DNA from: Flectonema sp. DT1601
Taxonomy: Eukaryota > Euglenozoa > Diplonemea > Diplonemida > Diplonemidae
Assembly: GCA_964019425.1 (NCBI GenBank)
Contig: OZ025784.1
Coordinates: forward strand, 744,001 to 808,000
Reading direction: 5' to 3'
Length of the DNA stretch: 64,000 nt
In this document: piece by piece, positions 21,601 to 30,882 of the stretch
Numbering within the stretch: the stretch's first letter is position 1
Layout: each line of letters opens with the position of its first letter
Made by a program: the position numbers and the translations under genes
Notes under the pieces: model-generated
What the model was told of the DNA's origin: nothing
The model's database searches: none
The model's input: only the letters and a program-made list of their open reading frames with translations

Positions 21601-22355
21601 GAGTAAACACATTTTGGGTAAGCTCCGTTGTTGCCCTTCATCATCTCACAGACGTATCCAGCATTGCACTTCATGCTTGCACAGTCACTAGCTGGAGCCT
21701 TGGAGTAAACACATTCTGGGTAAGCTCCGTTGCTTCCCTTCATCATCTCACAGACGTATCCAGCATTGCACTTCATGCTTGCACAGTCACTAGCTGGAGC
21801 CTTGGAGTAAACGCATTCTGGGTAAGCTCCGTTGTTGCCCTTCATCATCTCACAGACGTATCCTGCATTGCACTTCATGCTTGTACAGTCACTAGCTGGA
21901 GCCTTGGAGTAAACACATTCTGGGTAAGCTCCGTTGTTGCCCTTCATCATCTCACAGACATATCCAGCATTGCACTTCATGCTTGCACAGTCACTAGCTG
22001 GAGCCTTGGAGTAAACACATTCTGGGTAAGCTCCGTTGTTGCCCTTCATCATCTCACAGACATATCCAGCATTGCACTTCATGCTTGCACAGTCACTAGC
22101 TGGAGCCTTCGAGTAAACACATTCTGGGTAAGCTCCGTTGCTTCCCTTCATCATCTCACAGACGTATCCAGCATTGCACTTCTTGCTTGCACAGTCACTA
22201 GCTGGAGCCTTGGAGTAAACGCATTCTGGGTAAGCTCCGTTGCTTCCCTTCATCATCTCACAGACGTATCCAGCATTGCACTTCATGCTCGCACAATCAG
22301 CAGTAGGCTGGCAGTGAACCATGGAAGCTACCAGGCATAAGATCAGAATTCTCAT
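15633..22355 (-). CDS. Giant cysteine-rich repeat surface protein, copy 3 (44 repeats)
   Basis: This 2,240-residue frame has the same architecture: signal peptide 1-16 (with HCQPTADC instead of HCQHTADC after it), 44 modules (17-1508), the shared tail, a transmembrane helix at 2181-2204 and a short cytoplasmic end. It is the most divergent copy. Many modules carry SKSPASD or SKSPTSD linkers instead of SKAPASD. There are single oddities (YPKCV, YPGCV, NARYVC), and the tail differs at several sites (GEEEFC, RPTCEKIEEKSEC). A regular three-module period appears in part of the array. Function is inferred as for copy 1: a large type I membrane protein with an extended cysteine-rich ectodomain. Confidence 0.93.
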   Translation of the reverse strand: MRILILCLVASMVHCQPTADCASMKCNAGYVCEMMKGSNGAYPECVYSKAPASDCASKKCNAGYVCEMMKGSNGAYPECVYSKAPASDCASMKCNAGYVCEMMKGNNGAYPECVYSKAPASDCASMKCNAGYVCEMMKGNNGAYPECVYSKAPASDCTSMKCNAGYVCEMMKGNNGAYPECVYSKAPASDCASMKCNAGYVCEMMKGSNGAYPECVYSKAPASDCASMKCNAGYVCEMMKGNNGAYPKCVYSKAPASDCASMKCNAGYVCEMMKGSNGAYPECVYSKAPASDCASMKCNAGYVCEMMKGSNGAYPECVYSKAPASDCTSMKCNAGYVCEMMKGNNGAYPECVYSKSPASDCASKKCNAGYVCEMMKGSNGAYPECVYSKSPTSDCASKKCNAGYVCEMMKGSNGAYPECVYSKAPASDCASMKCNAGYVCEMMKGSNGAYPECVYSKSPTSDCASKKCNAGYVCEMMKGSNGAYPECVYSKAPASDCASMKCNAGYVCEMMKGSNGAYPECVYSKAPASDCASMKCNAGYVCEMMKGSNGAYPECVYSKSPASDCASMKCNAGYVCEMMKGSNGAYPECVYSKSPASDCASMKCNAGYVCEMMKGSNGAYPECVYSKSPASDCASMKCNAGYVCEMMKGNNGAYPECVYSKSPASDCTSMKCNAGYVCEMMKGSNGAYPECVYSKSPASDCASMKCNAGYVCEMMKGSNGAYPECVYSKSPASDCASMKCNAGYVCEMMKGSNGAYPECVYSKAPASDCASMKCNAGYVCEMMKGSNGAYPECVYSKSPASDCASMKCNAGYVCEMMKGSNGAYPECVYSKAPASDCTSMKCNAGYVCEMMKGSNGAYPECVYSKAPASDCASMKCNAGYVCEMMKGSNGAYPECVYSKAPASDCASMKCNAGYVCEMMKGSNGAYPECVYSKAPASDCASMKCNAGYVCEMMKGSNGAYPECVYSKAPASDCTSMKCNAGYVCEMMKGSNGAYPGCVYSKAPASDCTSMKCNAGYVCEMMKGSNGAYPECVYSKSPASDCASMKCNAGYVCEMMKGSNGAYPECVYSKSPASDCASMKCNAGYVCEMMKGSNGAYPECVYSKSPASDCASMKCNAGYVCEMMKGNNGAYPECVYSKSPASDCTSMKCNAGYVCEMMKGSNGAYPECVYSKSPASDCASMKCNAGYVCEMMKGSNGAYPECVYSKSPASDCASMKCNAGYVCEMMKGNNGAYPECVYSKSPASDCTSMKCNAGYVCEMMKGSNGAYPECVYSKSPASDCASMKCNAGYVCEMMKGSNGAYPECVYSKSPASDCASMKCNAGYVCEMMKGNNGAYPECVYSKSPASDCASMKCNAGYVCEMMKGSNGAYPECVYSKSPASDCASMKCNAGYVCEMMKGSNGAYPECVYSKSPASDCASMKCNAGYVCEMMKGSNGAYPECVYSKAPASDCASMKCNARYVCEMMKGSNGAYPECVYSKAPASDCASMKCNAGYVCEMMKGSNGAYPECVAVVSKMNCKNNEDCGEEEFCRSESISSGKCGTEMVCVKRSKEGESCGGFKPSCEYDICLSSLKCITKEDNINLPGSCMKSMLSEDDVCRIDSGRIISMDRSSDCPAGTKCTRDVNSKEYFCVKSNAIRCNPYSCKEGEYCSVEGGNVKCIAPKIDEKCDLKTNNVVLCGAGRTCKKGYSCTGCQQTCKCDVNGKKVCSKDCRPTCEKIEEKSECLAESVSKWNSLGCKTFSCYNSVKSPSLEEMRYCCEKTGRYCKEDEKDQFDCRSDPKGWRFAQRKWCCEEKQVGCPIAMYDCSVDDASMEIVKNAEGLLQTSVVDVTMWDEKKAAYCCEKFQVGCVVDEDAFDCEWSEKTAAAWSEEQSDWCCFVKGVRCPDVAAADVKVNEKCQVMRAERASWDELTRMDCCLSDGVGCATEKFDCFSDSKAMSDWGSDQVEWCCNEENIACSVDCRADAGLLSEEEKMGCCNSKGLHCKEVEDDEVVDSHTEKTSNKRKPFRLSFKGSYSKIMENPKRFLRKLRRTIMRVTKELESSNLMIKYVGSLMKDNIVPAKDVREKWGTSIPSSWNTELFKKELSKNREVKTLGHGVSSTKDQQSVGDSGMFVDFEVTDESAAVLNTAVTESGNGAGLLRDNGDGSTLIMEPVGNGMESLNSPKTSTEDNVVKDSSNDNNNNIIYIIVGVVASLCLGGALVAFTIYRKQQNNETNCDSFLTTMQEMEADNNNDKVTAAVSRI
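17832..22307 (-). repeat. 102-bp tandem repeat array (44 copies) with higher-order period
   Basis: These are in-frame 102-bp units. Between about 18,340 and 19,260, and again near 20,270-20,700, units follow a 306-bp order: an NNG unit, an SNG unit with a gctagc variant, and an SNG unit with a gcttgt variant, all with the gacttggag (SP) linker. This higher-order period is specific to copy 3. Confidence 0.85.
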
Positions 22356-23689
22356 TGTATATAGGTGTTGTAAACTGAATTAAATGATAATTTGGTGATA
22401 TTTTGTTCTGAAATAATGTACACACAAGAACAGTTACAGAAGTAATTATTTGCTACTGAAACATGCTGCAGATATGAATAAGAATATAAAAAGTAAAAAC
22501 TTTGATGGGGATTCTTACTTTGGTATAAACATTACCTATTTAACACAGAAGTCCTATAAACTTATTACTGTAATCAACTTCTTTGATTATTATTATTAAC
22601 CTGAGAAAAGAAAAAAAGAATAAATACCAAACGATAACACTCTCGACAACAAAATAGATATCTGAAAATCATGTTTGATCTCTCTGACTTCGAAAATATG
22701 AACACTCAATAGATGGCTGTTATCGCTTTAGTTGGGTCAGGCCAACCGACTACGGTAGTGGCACCGCAATGCCCCTGTTTCGTAATATTGCAACCCTCAT
22801 AAGTCATTTGAATCGAGTGCTTTTTATTTTTGTATGACACGAGGCTGGACTTGCACTGGGAGTCACTTTGAGCATACAACCGGATTTTACCAGTTTTATC
22901 TAATTGCTGAACAACTAAACTATTATTGTTGTTGATCTCAAACTATAATTGAAGCTGATGGTGTTAGATAATTTATAATGTCATGTGTGGTAGTTGAATA
23001 AGAGACAAAGAGAGATGTTACAGTAGATTACTTAATTCGAACCAGTACGATACATTCTGTTCTCGTTGTCTTTCATAAACATATGACTACCAACAGTCTG
23101 CATAGTCTGGTGTTTGAATTTGACGAGAGTCTCTACTTAACCCACATGTTGACACCAATCTAGTATATTCTATACAACGGTACCATTTGCGGTTATCTTT
23201 ATACGCTTGAACATCTTGAGAATGTCATTTCCCAATGCCACATGTTCTCCAGCTCTGAGTTGACAAATACCCACAATGTGAATACAAAGCTGTTGTGTTT
23301 ATTCAATGTCTGTGTTAGTGATCGTTGTACCCTTTTGAACCATCGATGATGAAGTAATCATATCCGCTATTCGATGTATCGCATTGAAGCTTCCGACTTA
23401 GATGAATGATTGAATTTACCATCCTTTTTATTACATTCCGTCTAAGCGTTTATGATATTCTTGCAAATGCACCACATCTTACATGTTTCTGACGTAATTC
23501 ATTCACTCTTCATAGCTGTGTTACCAACCTCAATCCTCTGATAGTTATTCATTCCAATTGTTCTCTTCATCTTTTATTGAGGCGATCGGCAGGGTGGAGG
23601 TGTTCACGATTTTTCACTTTGCTACACGAAAATTCATGATTTTTCACGATTTTTCACTTAATTTTTTGCTGCTTTCTGGTAGTGAAATC
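22356..23689. other. Upstream region of gene 3 and unassigned DNA
   Basis: 22,356-22,670 is the diverged upstream flank shared with the other copies and should hold the gene 3 promoter. From about 22,676 the sequence is unrelated to the array. No long frame, RNA gene or element ends were recognised. Just before the LINE copy that starts near 23,690, a short GATTTTTCAC-type repeat lies at about 23,609-23,660. Confidence 0.5.
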
Positions 23690-23750
23690 CACTTACTATT
23701 TTCCGTCCTGGTCAAGACGCTAAACTGATTGTTTTTTTTAAAAATAAATA

Positions 23751-23784
<34 letters not shown>

Positions 23785-24665
23785 ATAAACAATGTTATCA
23801 TTGTTTTTTTATCGATCGACTATGTCGATTACTTTCTATTTTCCGTCCTGGTCAAGACACTAAACTGATTGTTTTTTTTTAAAATAAATAAAAAAGAATA
23901 AAAAAAAATAAAAAAAAAAGAATAAACAATGTTATCATTGTTTTTTTATCGATCGACTATGTCGATTACTTTCTATTTTCCGTCCTGGTCAAGACACTAA
24001 ACTGATTGTTTTTTTTTTCAAAATCAATAAAAAAGAATATAAAAAAAAATTAAAAAAAAGAATAAACAATGTTATCATTGTTTTTTTATCGATCGACTAT
24101 GTCGATTACTTTCTATTTTCCGTCCTGGTCAAGACACTAAACTGATTGTTTTTTTTTAAAATAAATAAAAAAGAATAAAAAAAAATAAAAAAAAAAGAAT
24201 AAACAATGTTATCGTTTTTTTTTATCGATCGACTGTGTCGATTACTTTCTATTTTCCGTCCTGGTCAAGACGCTAAACTGATTGTTTTTTTTTTCAAAAT
24301 CAATAAAAAAGAATATAAAAAAAAATTAAAAAAAAGAATAAACAATGTTATCATTGTTTTTTTTATCGTTCGACTTTGTCGACTAATTTCTATTTTCCGT
24401 TTTTTTCTTTAATTAATAAAAAGAATTTAAAAAAAAAAGAATAAACAATGTTATCATTGTTTTTTTATCGATCGACTATGTCGATTACTTTCTATTTTCC
24501 GTCCTGGTCAAGACGCTAAACTGATTGTTTTTTTTTTTCAAAATTAATAAAAAAGAATATAAAAAAAAAATAAAAAAAAGGAATAAACAATGTTATCATT
24601 GTTTTTTTTTATCGTTCGACTTTGTCGACTAATTTCTATTTTCCGTTTCTTTTCTTTAAAAAATA

Positions 24666-26402
24666 CCGTAATTATAAATATCATGGTGTATAAAAAGTCT
24701 CCAAATCAGCAAAAAATGGCCAAATCCACCATCTTTATTATATCCAAAGTTTTTTTAGTACAATCATTCACAGAAAACACTTAGCAAAATTCGGATTCCA
24801 GAAGAAAAAAAAACTTTTTTTTTTGACCTTTTTCTTTTGACTTTGGTACTAAATTATCGACATTTTGAACTGGTTAAAGTTCTACAGGCTGGTCTTGTGT
24901 ACCAACCTGGTGGATTGATAACTATGCTTCCAGATACATATCAGGACAACATATCCACAAATAACGTTATTGGTAGCTGGTTGCACACCAGTCTTAATGA
25001 ATGATGTCAAAATTCCTAAAAGCAGCAAGTAGTAGTCTAGACGAGGCCAACTACAACTAAGGAGTTCTTCTCCAATCGTTGTAATACACCGAGGTATGAG
25101 GTGCGGTATTAAGAAACATGAACTCATGTTCACAACTACAGACTTCAGGAGCTCGGGTGGATTTGCAGGATTGACAATACCTGCTTTTATAAAACCAGCC
25201 GTGATAGTATTTTTCGTAATACTATCACGGGCTGTCACTATCCACCCAATTTGCGACTTCGTTTTTGTGAGACCATTTTGACATGGGTTCGGATTCAGGA
25301 GATCCCTTTGGACCCTTCCCTTTCGCAGCGCGCTTTAAAGTTTCTATCAGCTTTTTGCTTTGATTTTTTCAACTTTTCCTCCCGCTTGCGCATCTGCTCT
25401 GTCATCCACTCACCAAGAAAGCTTGATGCTTCTTTGAAGTTGGCCATGACAGTTAGATCCAGCGGCCGGAGATGAGAAGTCCATCCGCCTTGCACCAGTA
25501 TAACCGTGATATTGGCTTCTTCAAATCGACGAAGGACTTCTTCAGTTATCTGCCCCCTAAACTGGGCATATACTGCGAGGCCAGGGTGATCCGATTGGAG
25601 TGTTTTTTAGTTAGTTTAGATCCGATTGGAGCGTTTCTTAATAAAGTATGGGATTATTGCTCCAGAAACCTTGACCGAGCTGATAGGAGTTCTGCTTCAG
25701 GCTTTCGCAGCGGTTCCAAGACGGTATCCAACCCTTCCGTTCCAGGAACTTGTAGGTCCATGTTGCTTGTAGGGAACCGGAATCCACGCGTTCCGGCGTA
25801 TCACCTGTGCTTGAAACCAGAGAAGAGAAGCAAACACAGAGCCACCATAGGCACGGATATTCTCAATTAAATCGAGCACCCGCTTCCTCATCAGTGGTTA
25901 AGATGGTTGGTCTCCCAGATTTCACCTGCCCTTCTAGTGGTTCTCCCTTTGTCTTCCTCTTTTGTTCCTCAACCAAGAGCTTCATTGCCCTGCCTGCACT
26001 GTTGATCTCTTCTTATGGTCCGTGTTGAAGTATGCAATCGCCCTTGACACATTGGTGGCAGAGTTCACCATCTCACCAACGTTAAGCAACTCCCCCCTTG
26101 ACCACTTCTCATAGCAGCGAGACGTTTGTGCTCTTTTACCCGCTCCTCTTTCTTTATCAAACCCAGCTCCACCTTGCTTACCGACGTCTTCAGGGGTTCA
26201 AAAGGATCCCGTTTTTTCAAAAAATTCCGCATAGTGTGAAAAATTTCATCCCCAAAAACTACCATTTTACAGTCAAAATGTGTACTTTCATACTTTTTTA
26301 TAAAAATCCACCAAGTTTTTTTTCCGAGAATCCACCATCTTTTTTATATCCAAAGTTGTCATACTCCAAATTTTTTATACACCGTGATATTTATAATTAC
26401 AG
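24666..26402 (-). mobile_element. Pogo/Tigger-like DNA transposon, degenerate
   Basis: A 1,737-bp element bounded by TA target duplications (24,664-24,665 and 26,403-26,404). Its terminal inverted repeats of about 31 bp (CCGTAATTATAAATATCAYG and onward) have two mismatches. Removing it restores a normal satellite unit, so it inserted into LINE copy A. It carries minus-strand fragments of a DDE transposase. TA target, TIR and protein similarity all fit the Tc1/mariner superfamily, pogo branch. Confidence 0.82.
24882..26265 (-). pseudogene. Broken pogo-like (jerky/Tigger) transposase
   Basis: On the minus strand, separate open pieces lie at 26,265-26,065, 25,891-25,697, 25,495-25,295 and 25,238-24,882, not in one continuous frame. 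The third piece contains QGGWTSHLRPLDLTVMANFK, which matches the GG-x-TS-x-LQPLD-x5-FK stretch after the catalytic region of pogo-type transposases. The last contains ARDSITKNTITAGFIKAGI, like the W-x2-V-x4-I-x2-GF-x-KAGI end of the same family. The N-terminal DNA-binding part and the catalytic Asp residues were not located with confidence. It is inactive by frame breaks; the family assignment is from motif memory, not a search. Confidence 0.7.
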
Positions 26403-27726
26403 TAAATAAAAAGAATTTAAAATAAAAAAAAGAATAAACAATGTTATCATTGTTTTTTTATCGATCGACTATGTCGATCACTTTCTATTTTCCGTCCTGG
26501 TCAAGACGCTAAACTGATTGTTTTTTTTTCAAAATTAATAAAAAAGAATATAAAAAAAATAAAAAAAAAAGAATAAACAATGTTATCATTGTTTTTTTTT
26601 TATCGTTCGACTTTGTTGACTAATTTCTATTTTCCGTTTTTTTTCTTTTTAAAAAATAAATAAAAAGAATTTTAAAAAAAAAAAAAAGAATAAACAATGT
26701 TATCATTGTTTTTTTTTCTATCGATCGACTATGTCGATTAATTTCTATTTTCCGTCCTGATCGAGACGCTAAACTGATTGTTTCCTTTTTTTTAAATAAT
26801 AAATTAAAAAAAAAAAAAAATATAAAAAAAAAAAAAAAAAAAGAGCATCTCCCTGCTATCCCTCATATCCCCACAATAATATTATACCTTTTCATTTTCT
26901 CTTTCCTTTTCTGGTCTTTTTTTTTTTTTTTTTTTTTTTCCTTTTTCATACAACGTTTTTTTTATTTATATATATATCAGTCATTCCTTTTTTTTGCGAA
27001 CGGATTCTGGATACTGAAAATTTTTTTCAAAAAGAAATTGTAAAAATTTCGATCGAAGCGGCATTTTAATGCGCTGCATCGTTCGGTTCATTTCCGTCCG
27101 AAATCGGGAGGTTGGCATCACATACTTGTCTCCCGAATTGAGAAAAGAGATTTTGTGGTTTACTAAATCAGCTCAGCCGTGGACAAGTACCAAAACTAAA
27201 AATTAATCGAAGGGTCTAATTTTATACTGCTGACCCAGCGGGATTCAGAGAAAAAATAATCGAGCAAAAATATATTAAAGAGTACTCAGCATGTGCCGGT
27301 GAGGCAGATTTTACTAACTGTCTTTTTGGACCTACTTTGATACTTAATGAAAACATTTTCTTTATATTACATAATTGCTACTAGGGTTGATTAGTTAGCA
27401 AAAAGGTGCATATCTCCTGAGTTCGGGAGAAGGAAAAAAAAATAGTAAACAAAAAAAATTAGGGGTGTTTTTTACTCAGATTTTCTCGATCTTTCCATTC
27501 CAGGTCTGGGATTAATATTTATCATTGAGTAGTACCAAGGAAATCTTGCAAAGAGACGTTTATCTCTTTTTAGCAGCACTTACCATGTTTAAAAGTATAT
27601 CCCTATGCCTAATTTTACAGATCGCACCCTCCCCGATTCCAAAAAATAAAAAATCGAGCAAAAGTAACATATCGTGTAACCTTGCTCAGGCGGTGAGAAA
27701 ATGGTGTTTTTTGTTCGCAAAAAGGA

Positions 27727-28268
27727 TTTTTTTTTTTTTTTTTCGATAAAGTGGGAAGTAACGGACTGGGAGCTTTTGGCTCCTGCCCTATTCCCGATGT
27801 AAACTTTCTTTTTATTTTTTATTTTTTTTTAACAGGCCCAAAGGGCGACAATGATGGTTGCTGACCAAGGAATAATATTCAAATGAATTTTCGTTTCAAA
27901 GAAACGAACAGAATTGAGAGAGAGGCAGAGAAAAAAAAAAAAAAAAAAAAAAAGAAAGAATAGAAAAAGAAAAATATGAAGAGGAAATAATCAAACATGA
28001 AAAAAAAAAAAAAAAAAAAATATAAATAAAAAACGTTGTATGAAAAAGGAAAAAAAGAAAAAAAAAAGACCAGAAAAGGAAAGAGAAAATGAAAAGGTAT
28101 AATATTATTGTGGGGATATGAGGATAGCAGGGAGATGCTCTTTTTTTTTTTTTTTTTTTATTATTTAAAAAAAGGAAACAATCAGTTTAGCGTCTCGATC
28201 AGGACGGAAAATAGAAATTAATCGACATAGTCGATCGATAGAAAAAAAAAAATGATAACATTGTTTAT

Positions 28269-28301
<33 letters not shown>

Positions 28302-28676
28302 CTTTTAATTATTTTAAAGAAAAAACAATCAGTTTAGCGTCTTGACCAGGACGGAAAATAGAAAGTAATCGACATAGTCGATCGATAAAAAAAAAACAAT
28401 GATAACATTGTTTATTCCTTTTTTTTTTTTTTTTTTTTTAACCTTTTAATTATTTTTTAAAGAAAAAACAATCAGTTTAGCGTCTTGACCAGGACGGAAA
28501 ATAGAAAGTGATCGACATAGTCGATCGATAAAAAAACAATGATAACATTGTTTATTCTTTTTTTTTTTTTTTTTTTTTAAATTCTTTTTATTTATTTTAA
28601 AGAAAAAAAAACGGAAAATAAAAATTAGTCGACAAAGTCGAACGATAAAAAAAAAACAATGATAACATTGATTAAT

Positions 28677-28709
<33 letters not shown>

Positions 28710-29530
28710 TTTTAATTATTTTTTAAAGAAAAAAACAATCAGTTTAGCGTCTTGACCAGGACGGAAAATAGAAAGTGATCGACATAGTCGATCGATAAAA
28801 AAACAATGATAACATTGTTTATTCTTTTTGTTTTTGTTTTTTTTTTTTTATATTCTTTTTTATTAATTTTGAAAAAAAAAACAATCAGTTTAGCGTCTTG
28901 ACCAGGACGGAAAATAGAAAGTGATCGACATAGTCGATCGATAAAAAAACAATGATAACATTGTTTATTCTTTTTGTTTTTGTTTTTTTTTTTTTATATT
29001 CTTTTTTATTAATTTTGAAAAAAAAAACAATCAGTTTAGCGTCTTGACCAGGACGGAAAATAGAAAGTAATCGACATAGTCGATCGATGAAAAAAAAACA
29101 ATGATAACATTGTTTATTCTTTTTTTTTTTTTTTTTTTTTTAAATTCTTTTTATTTATTTTTTAAAAAGAAAAAAAAAAACGGAAAATAGAAATTAGTCA
29201 ACAAAGTCGAACAATAAAAAAAAAAACAATGATAACATTGTTTATTCTTTTTTTTTTATTTTTTTTTTATATTCTTTTTATTAATTTTGAAAAAAAAAAC
29301 AATCAGTTTAGCGTCTTGACCAGGACGGAAAATAGAAAGTGATCGACATAGTCGATCGATAAAAAAAAACAATGATAACATTGTTTATTCTTTTTTTTTT
29401 ATTTTTTTTTGTATTCTTTTTTATTAATTTTGAAAAAAAACAATCAGTTTAACGTCTTGACCAGGACGGAAAATAGAAAGTGATCGACATAGTCGATCGA
29501 AAAAAAAAAACAATGATAACATTGTTTATT

Positions 29531-29564
<34 letters not shown>

Positions 29565-29676
29565 CTTTTTATTATTTTTAAAGAAAAAACAATCAGTTTA
29601 GCGTCTTGACCAGGACGAAAAATAGAAAGTGATCGACATAGTCGATCGATAAAAAAACAATGATAACATTGTTTAT

Positions 29677-29709
<33 letters not shown>

Positions 29710-30540
29710 CTTCTTATTATTTTTTAAAGAAAAAACAATCAGTTTAGCGTCTTGACCAGGACGGAAAATAGAAAGTAATCGACATAGTCGATCGATAAAA
29801 TAAAAACAATGATAACATTGTTTATTCCTTTTTTCTTTTTTTTTTTATTCTTTTTATTAATTTTAAAGAAAAAACAATCAGTTTAGCGTCCTGACCAGGA
29901 CGAAAAATAGAAAGTGATCGACATAGTCGATCGATAAAAAAACAATGATAACATTGTTTATTCTTTTTTTTTTGTTTTTTTTTTTTATTCTTTTTATTTA
30001 TTTTTTAAAGAAAAAACAATCAGTTTAGCGTCTTGACCAGGACGGAAAATAGAAATTAGTCGACAAAGTCAATCGATAACAAAACAATGATAACATTGTT
30101 TATTCTTTTTTTTTTTTTTTTTTTTTTTATTCTTTTTATTTATTTTTTAAAGAAAAAACAATCAGTTTAGCGTCCTGACCAGGACGGAAAATAGAAAGTA
30201 ATCGACATAGTCGATCGATAAAAAAAAACAATGATAACATTGTTTAATCTTTTTTTTTTTTTTTTTTTTTTTATTCTTTTTATTTATTTAGAAAAAACAA
30301 TCAGTTTAGCGTCTTGACCGGGACGGAAAATAGAAATTAGTCGACAAAGTCGATCGATAAAAAAACAATGATAACATTGTTTATTCTTTTTTTTTTTTTT
30401 TTTTTTTTTAAATTCTTTTTATTTATTTTTTAAGAAAAAAAACGGAAAATAGAAATTAGTCGACAAAGTCGAACGATAAAAAAACAATGATAACATTGTT
30501 TATTCTTTTTTTATTTTTTTTTTTTATAATCTTTTTTATT
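27727..30540 (-). mobile_element. LINE copy C, 5'-truncated, inserted in the right end of the TIR element
   Basis: This minus-strand copy consists only of the terminal block (27,741-28,135) and the hairpin satellite (about 28,140-30,540). It is flanked by a 5-bp duplication AAGGA (27,722-27,726 and 30,541-30,545). Read on its own strand, its 3' end continues into about 15 adenines instead of the usual CGAAATTC, so this copy has a short poly(A)-like tail. It is the only copy here with a visible target duplication. Confidence 0.78.
28140..30540 (-). repeat. Hairpin satellite array of LINE copy C
   Basis: The same units as in copy A, reversed, with A/T runs of up to about 35 bases between units. 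Several consecutive units are near-identical (for example 28,730-28,860 and 28,870-29,000), showing local duplication of single units. Confidence 0.85.
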
Positions 30541-30882
30541 AAGGAATGACTGATATATTTTTTTTTTTTTTTTTTTTTCATGTTTGATTATTTCCTCTTC
30601 ATATTTTTTTTCTTTTTTTCTTTTCTTTCTTTTTTTTCTTTTTTTTCTCTGCCTCTCTCTTAATTCTGTTCGTTTCTTTGAAACGAAAATTCATTTGAAT
30701 ATTATTCCTTGGTCAGCAACCATCATTGTCGCCCTTTGGGCCTGTTAAAAAAAATAAAAAATAAAAAGAAAGTTTACATCGGGAATAGGGCAGGAGCCAA
30801 AAGCTCCCAGTCCGTTACTTCCCACTTTATCGAAATTCTCGTGCATATTATATATTCGGCGTGAGTGGTACTGTTATTAGGA

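Larger units (their letters stand above)
1..22675. repeat. Three-copy segmental tandem duplication
   Basis: Three head-to-tail units of gene plus about 1 kb spacer: 1-8127, 8128-15234 and 15235 to about 22,670. Differences in unit length equal whole numbers of the internal 102-bp repeat. The spacers between genes 1 and 2 and between 2 and 3 are nearly identical. The upstream flank of gene 3 (22,356-22,670) is recognisably related but has many substitutions and small indels, and then similarity stops, marking the outer edge of the array. This pattern fits growth by unequal crossing-over, with gene 3 at the older edge. Confidence 0.9.
23690..26842 (+). repeat. Hairpin satellite array of LINE copy A
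   Basis: Tandem units of roughly 90-120 bp separated by A/T homopolymer runs. Each unit has a hairpin AACAATGTTATCATTGTT (7-bp stem, TTAT loop) and a hairpin GATCGACTATGTCGATY. Long units add a third, CGTCCTGGTCAAGACG, followed by GCTAAACTGATTG. A short unit type has ATCGTTCGACTTTGTCGAC and lacks the third hairpin; the two types often alternate. The pogo-like element interrupts the array. Confidence 0.85.
26978..30552. mobile_element. TIR DNA transposon (756 bp without its passenger), hAT-like ends
   Basis: Left end CAGTCATTCCTTTTTTTTGC at 26,978. Right end AAGGAATGACTG at 30,541-30,552, preceded before the passenger by GTTCGCAAAAAGGA (27,713-27,726). The two ends match as an inverted repeat of about 21 bp that differs only in T-run length. 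It sits in a TATATA run of LINE copy A, so the target duplication (about 6-8 bp of AT) cannot be measured exactly. CAG...CTG ends suggest hAT but do not prove it. The internal 750 bp has no transposase, so it is non-autonomous. Confidence 0.7.
23690..30838 (+). mobile_element. LINE copy A, 5'-truncated, only the 3' satellite tail and terminal block, split by later insertions
   Basis: This plus-strand copy has no coding part. It begins inside the hairpin satellite near 23,690, runs to 26,842, then has the terminal block from 26,843 to 26,977, resuming at 30,553 and ending CGAAATTC at about 30,838. Two later insertions are cleanly removable: a pogo-like element (24,666-26,402) and a TIR element hosting LINE copy C (26,978-30,552). 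The shared 3' end and variable 5' end are what target-primed reverse transcription produces. Confidence 0.75.

Noticed and set aside
23690-26842. The regular palindromic repeats resemble a CRISPR array.
   Set aside because: Units are about 100 bp with homopolymer linkers instead of unique spacers, no cas genes are present, and the context is eukaryotic retrotransposon DNA.
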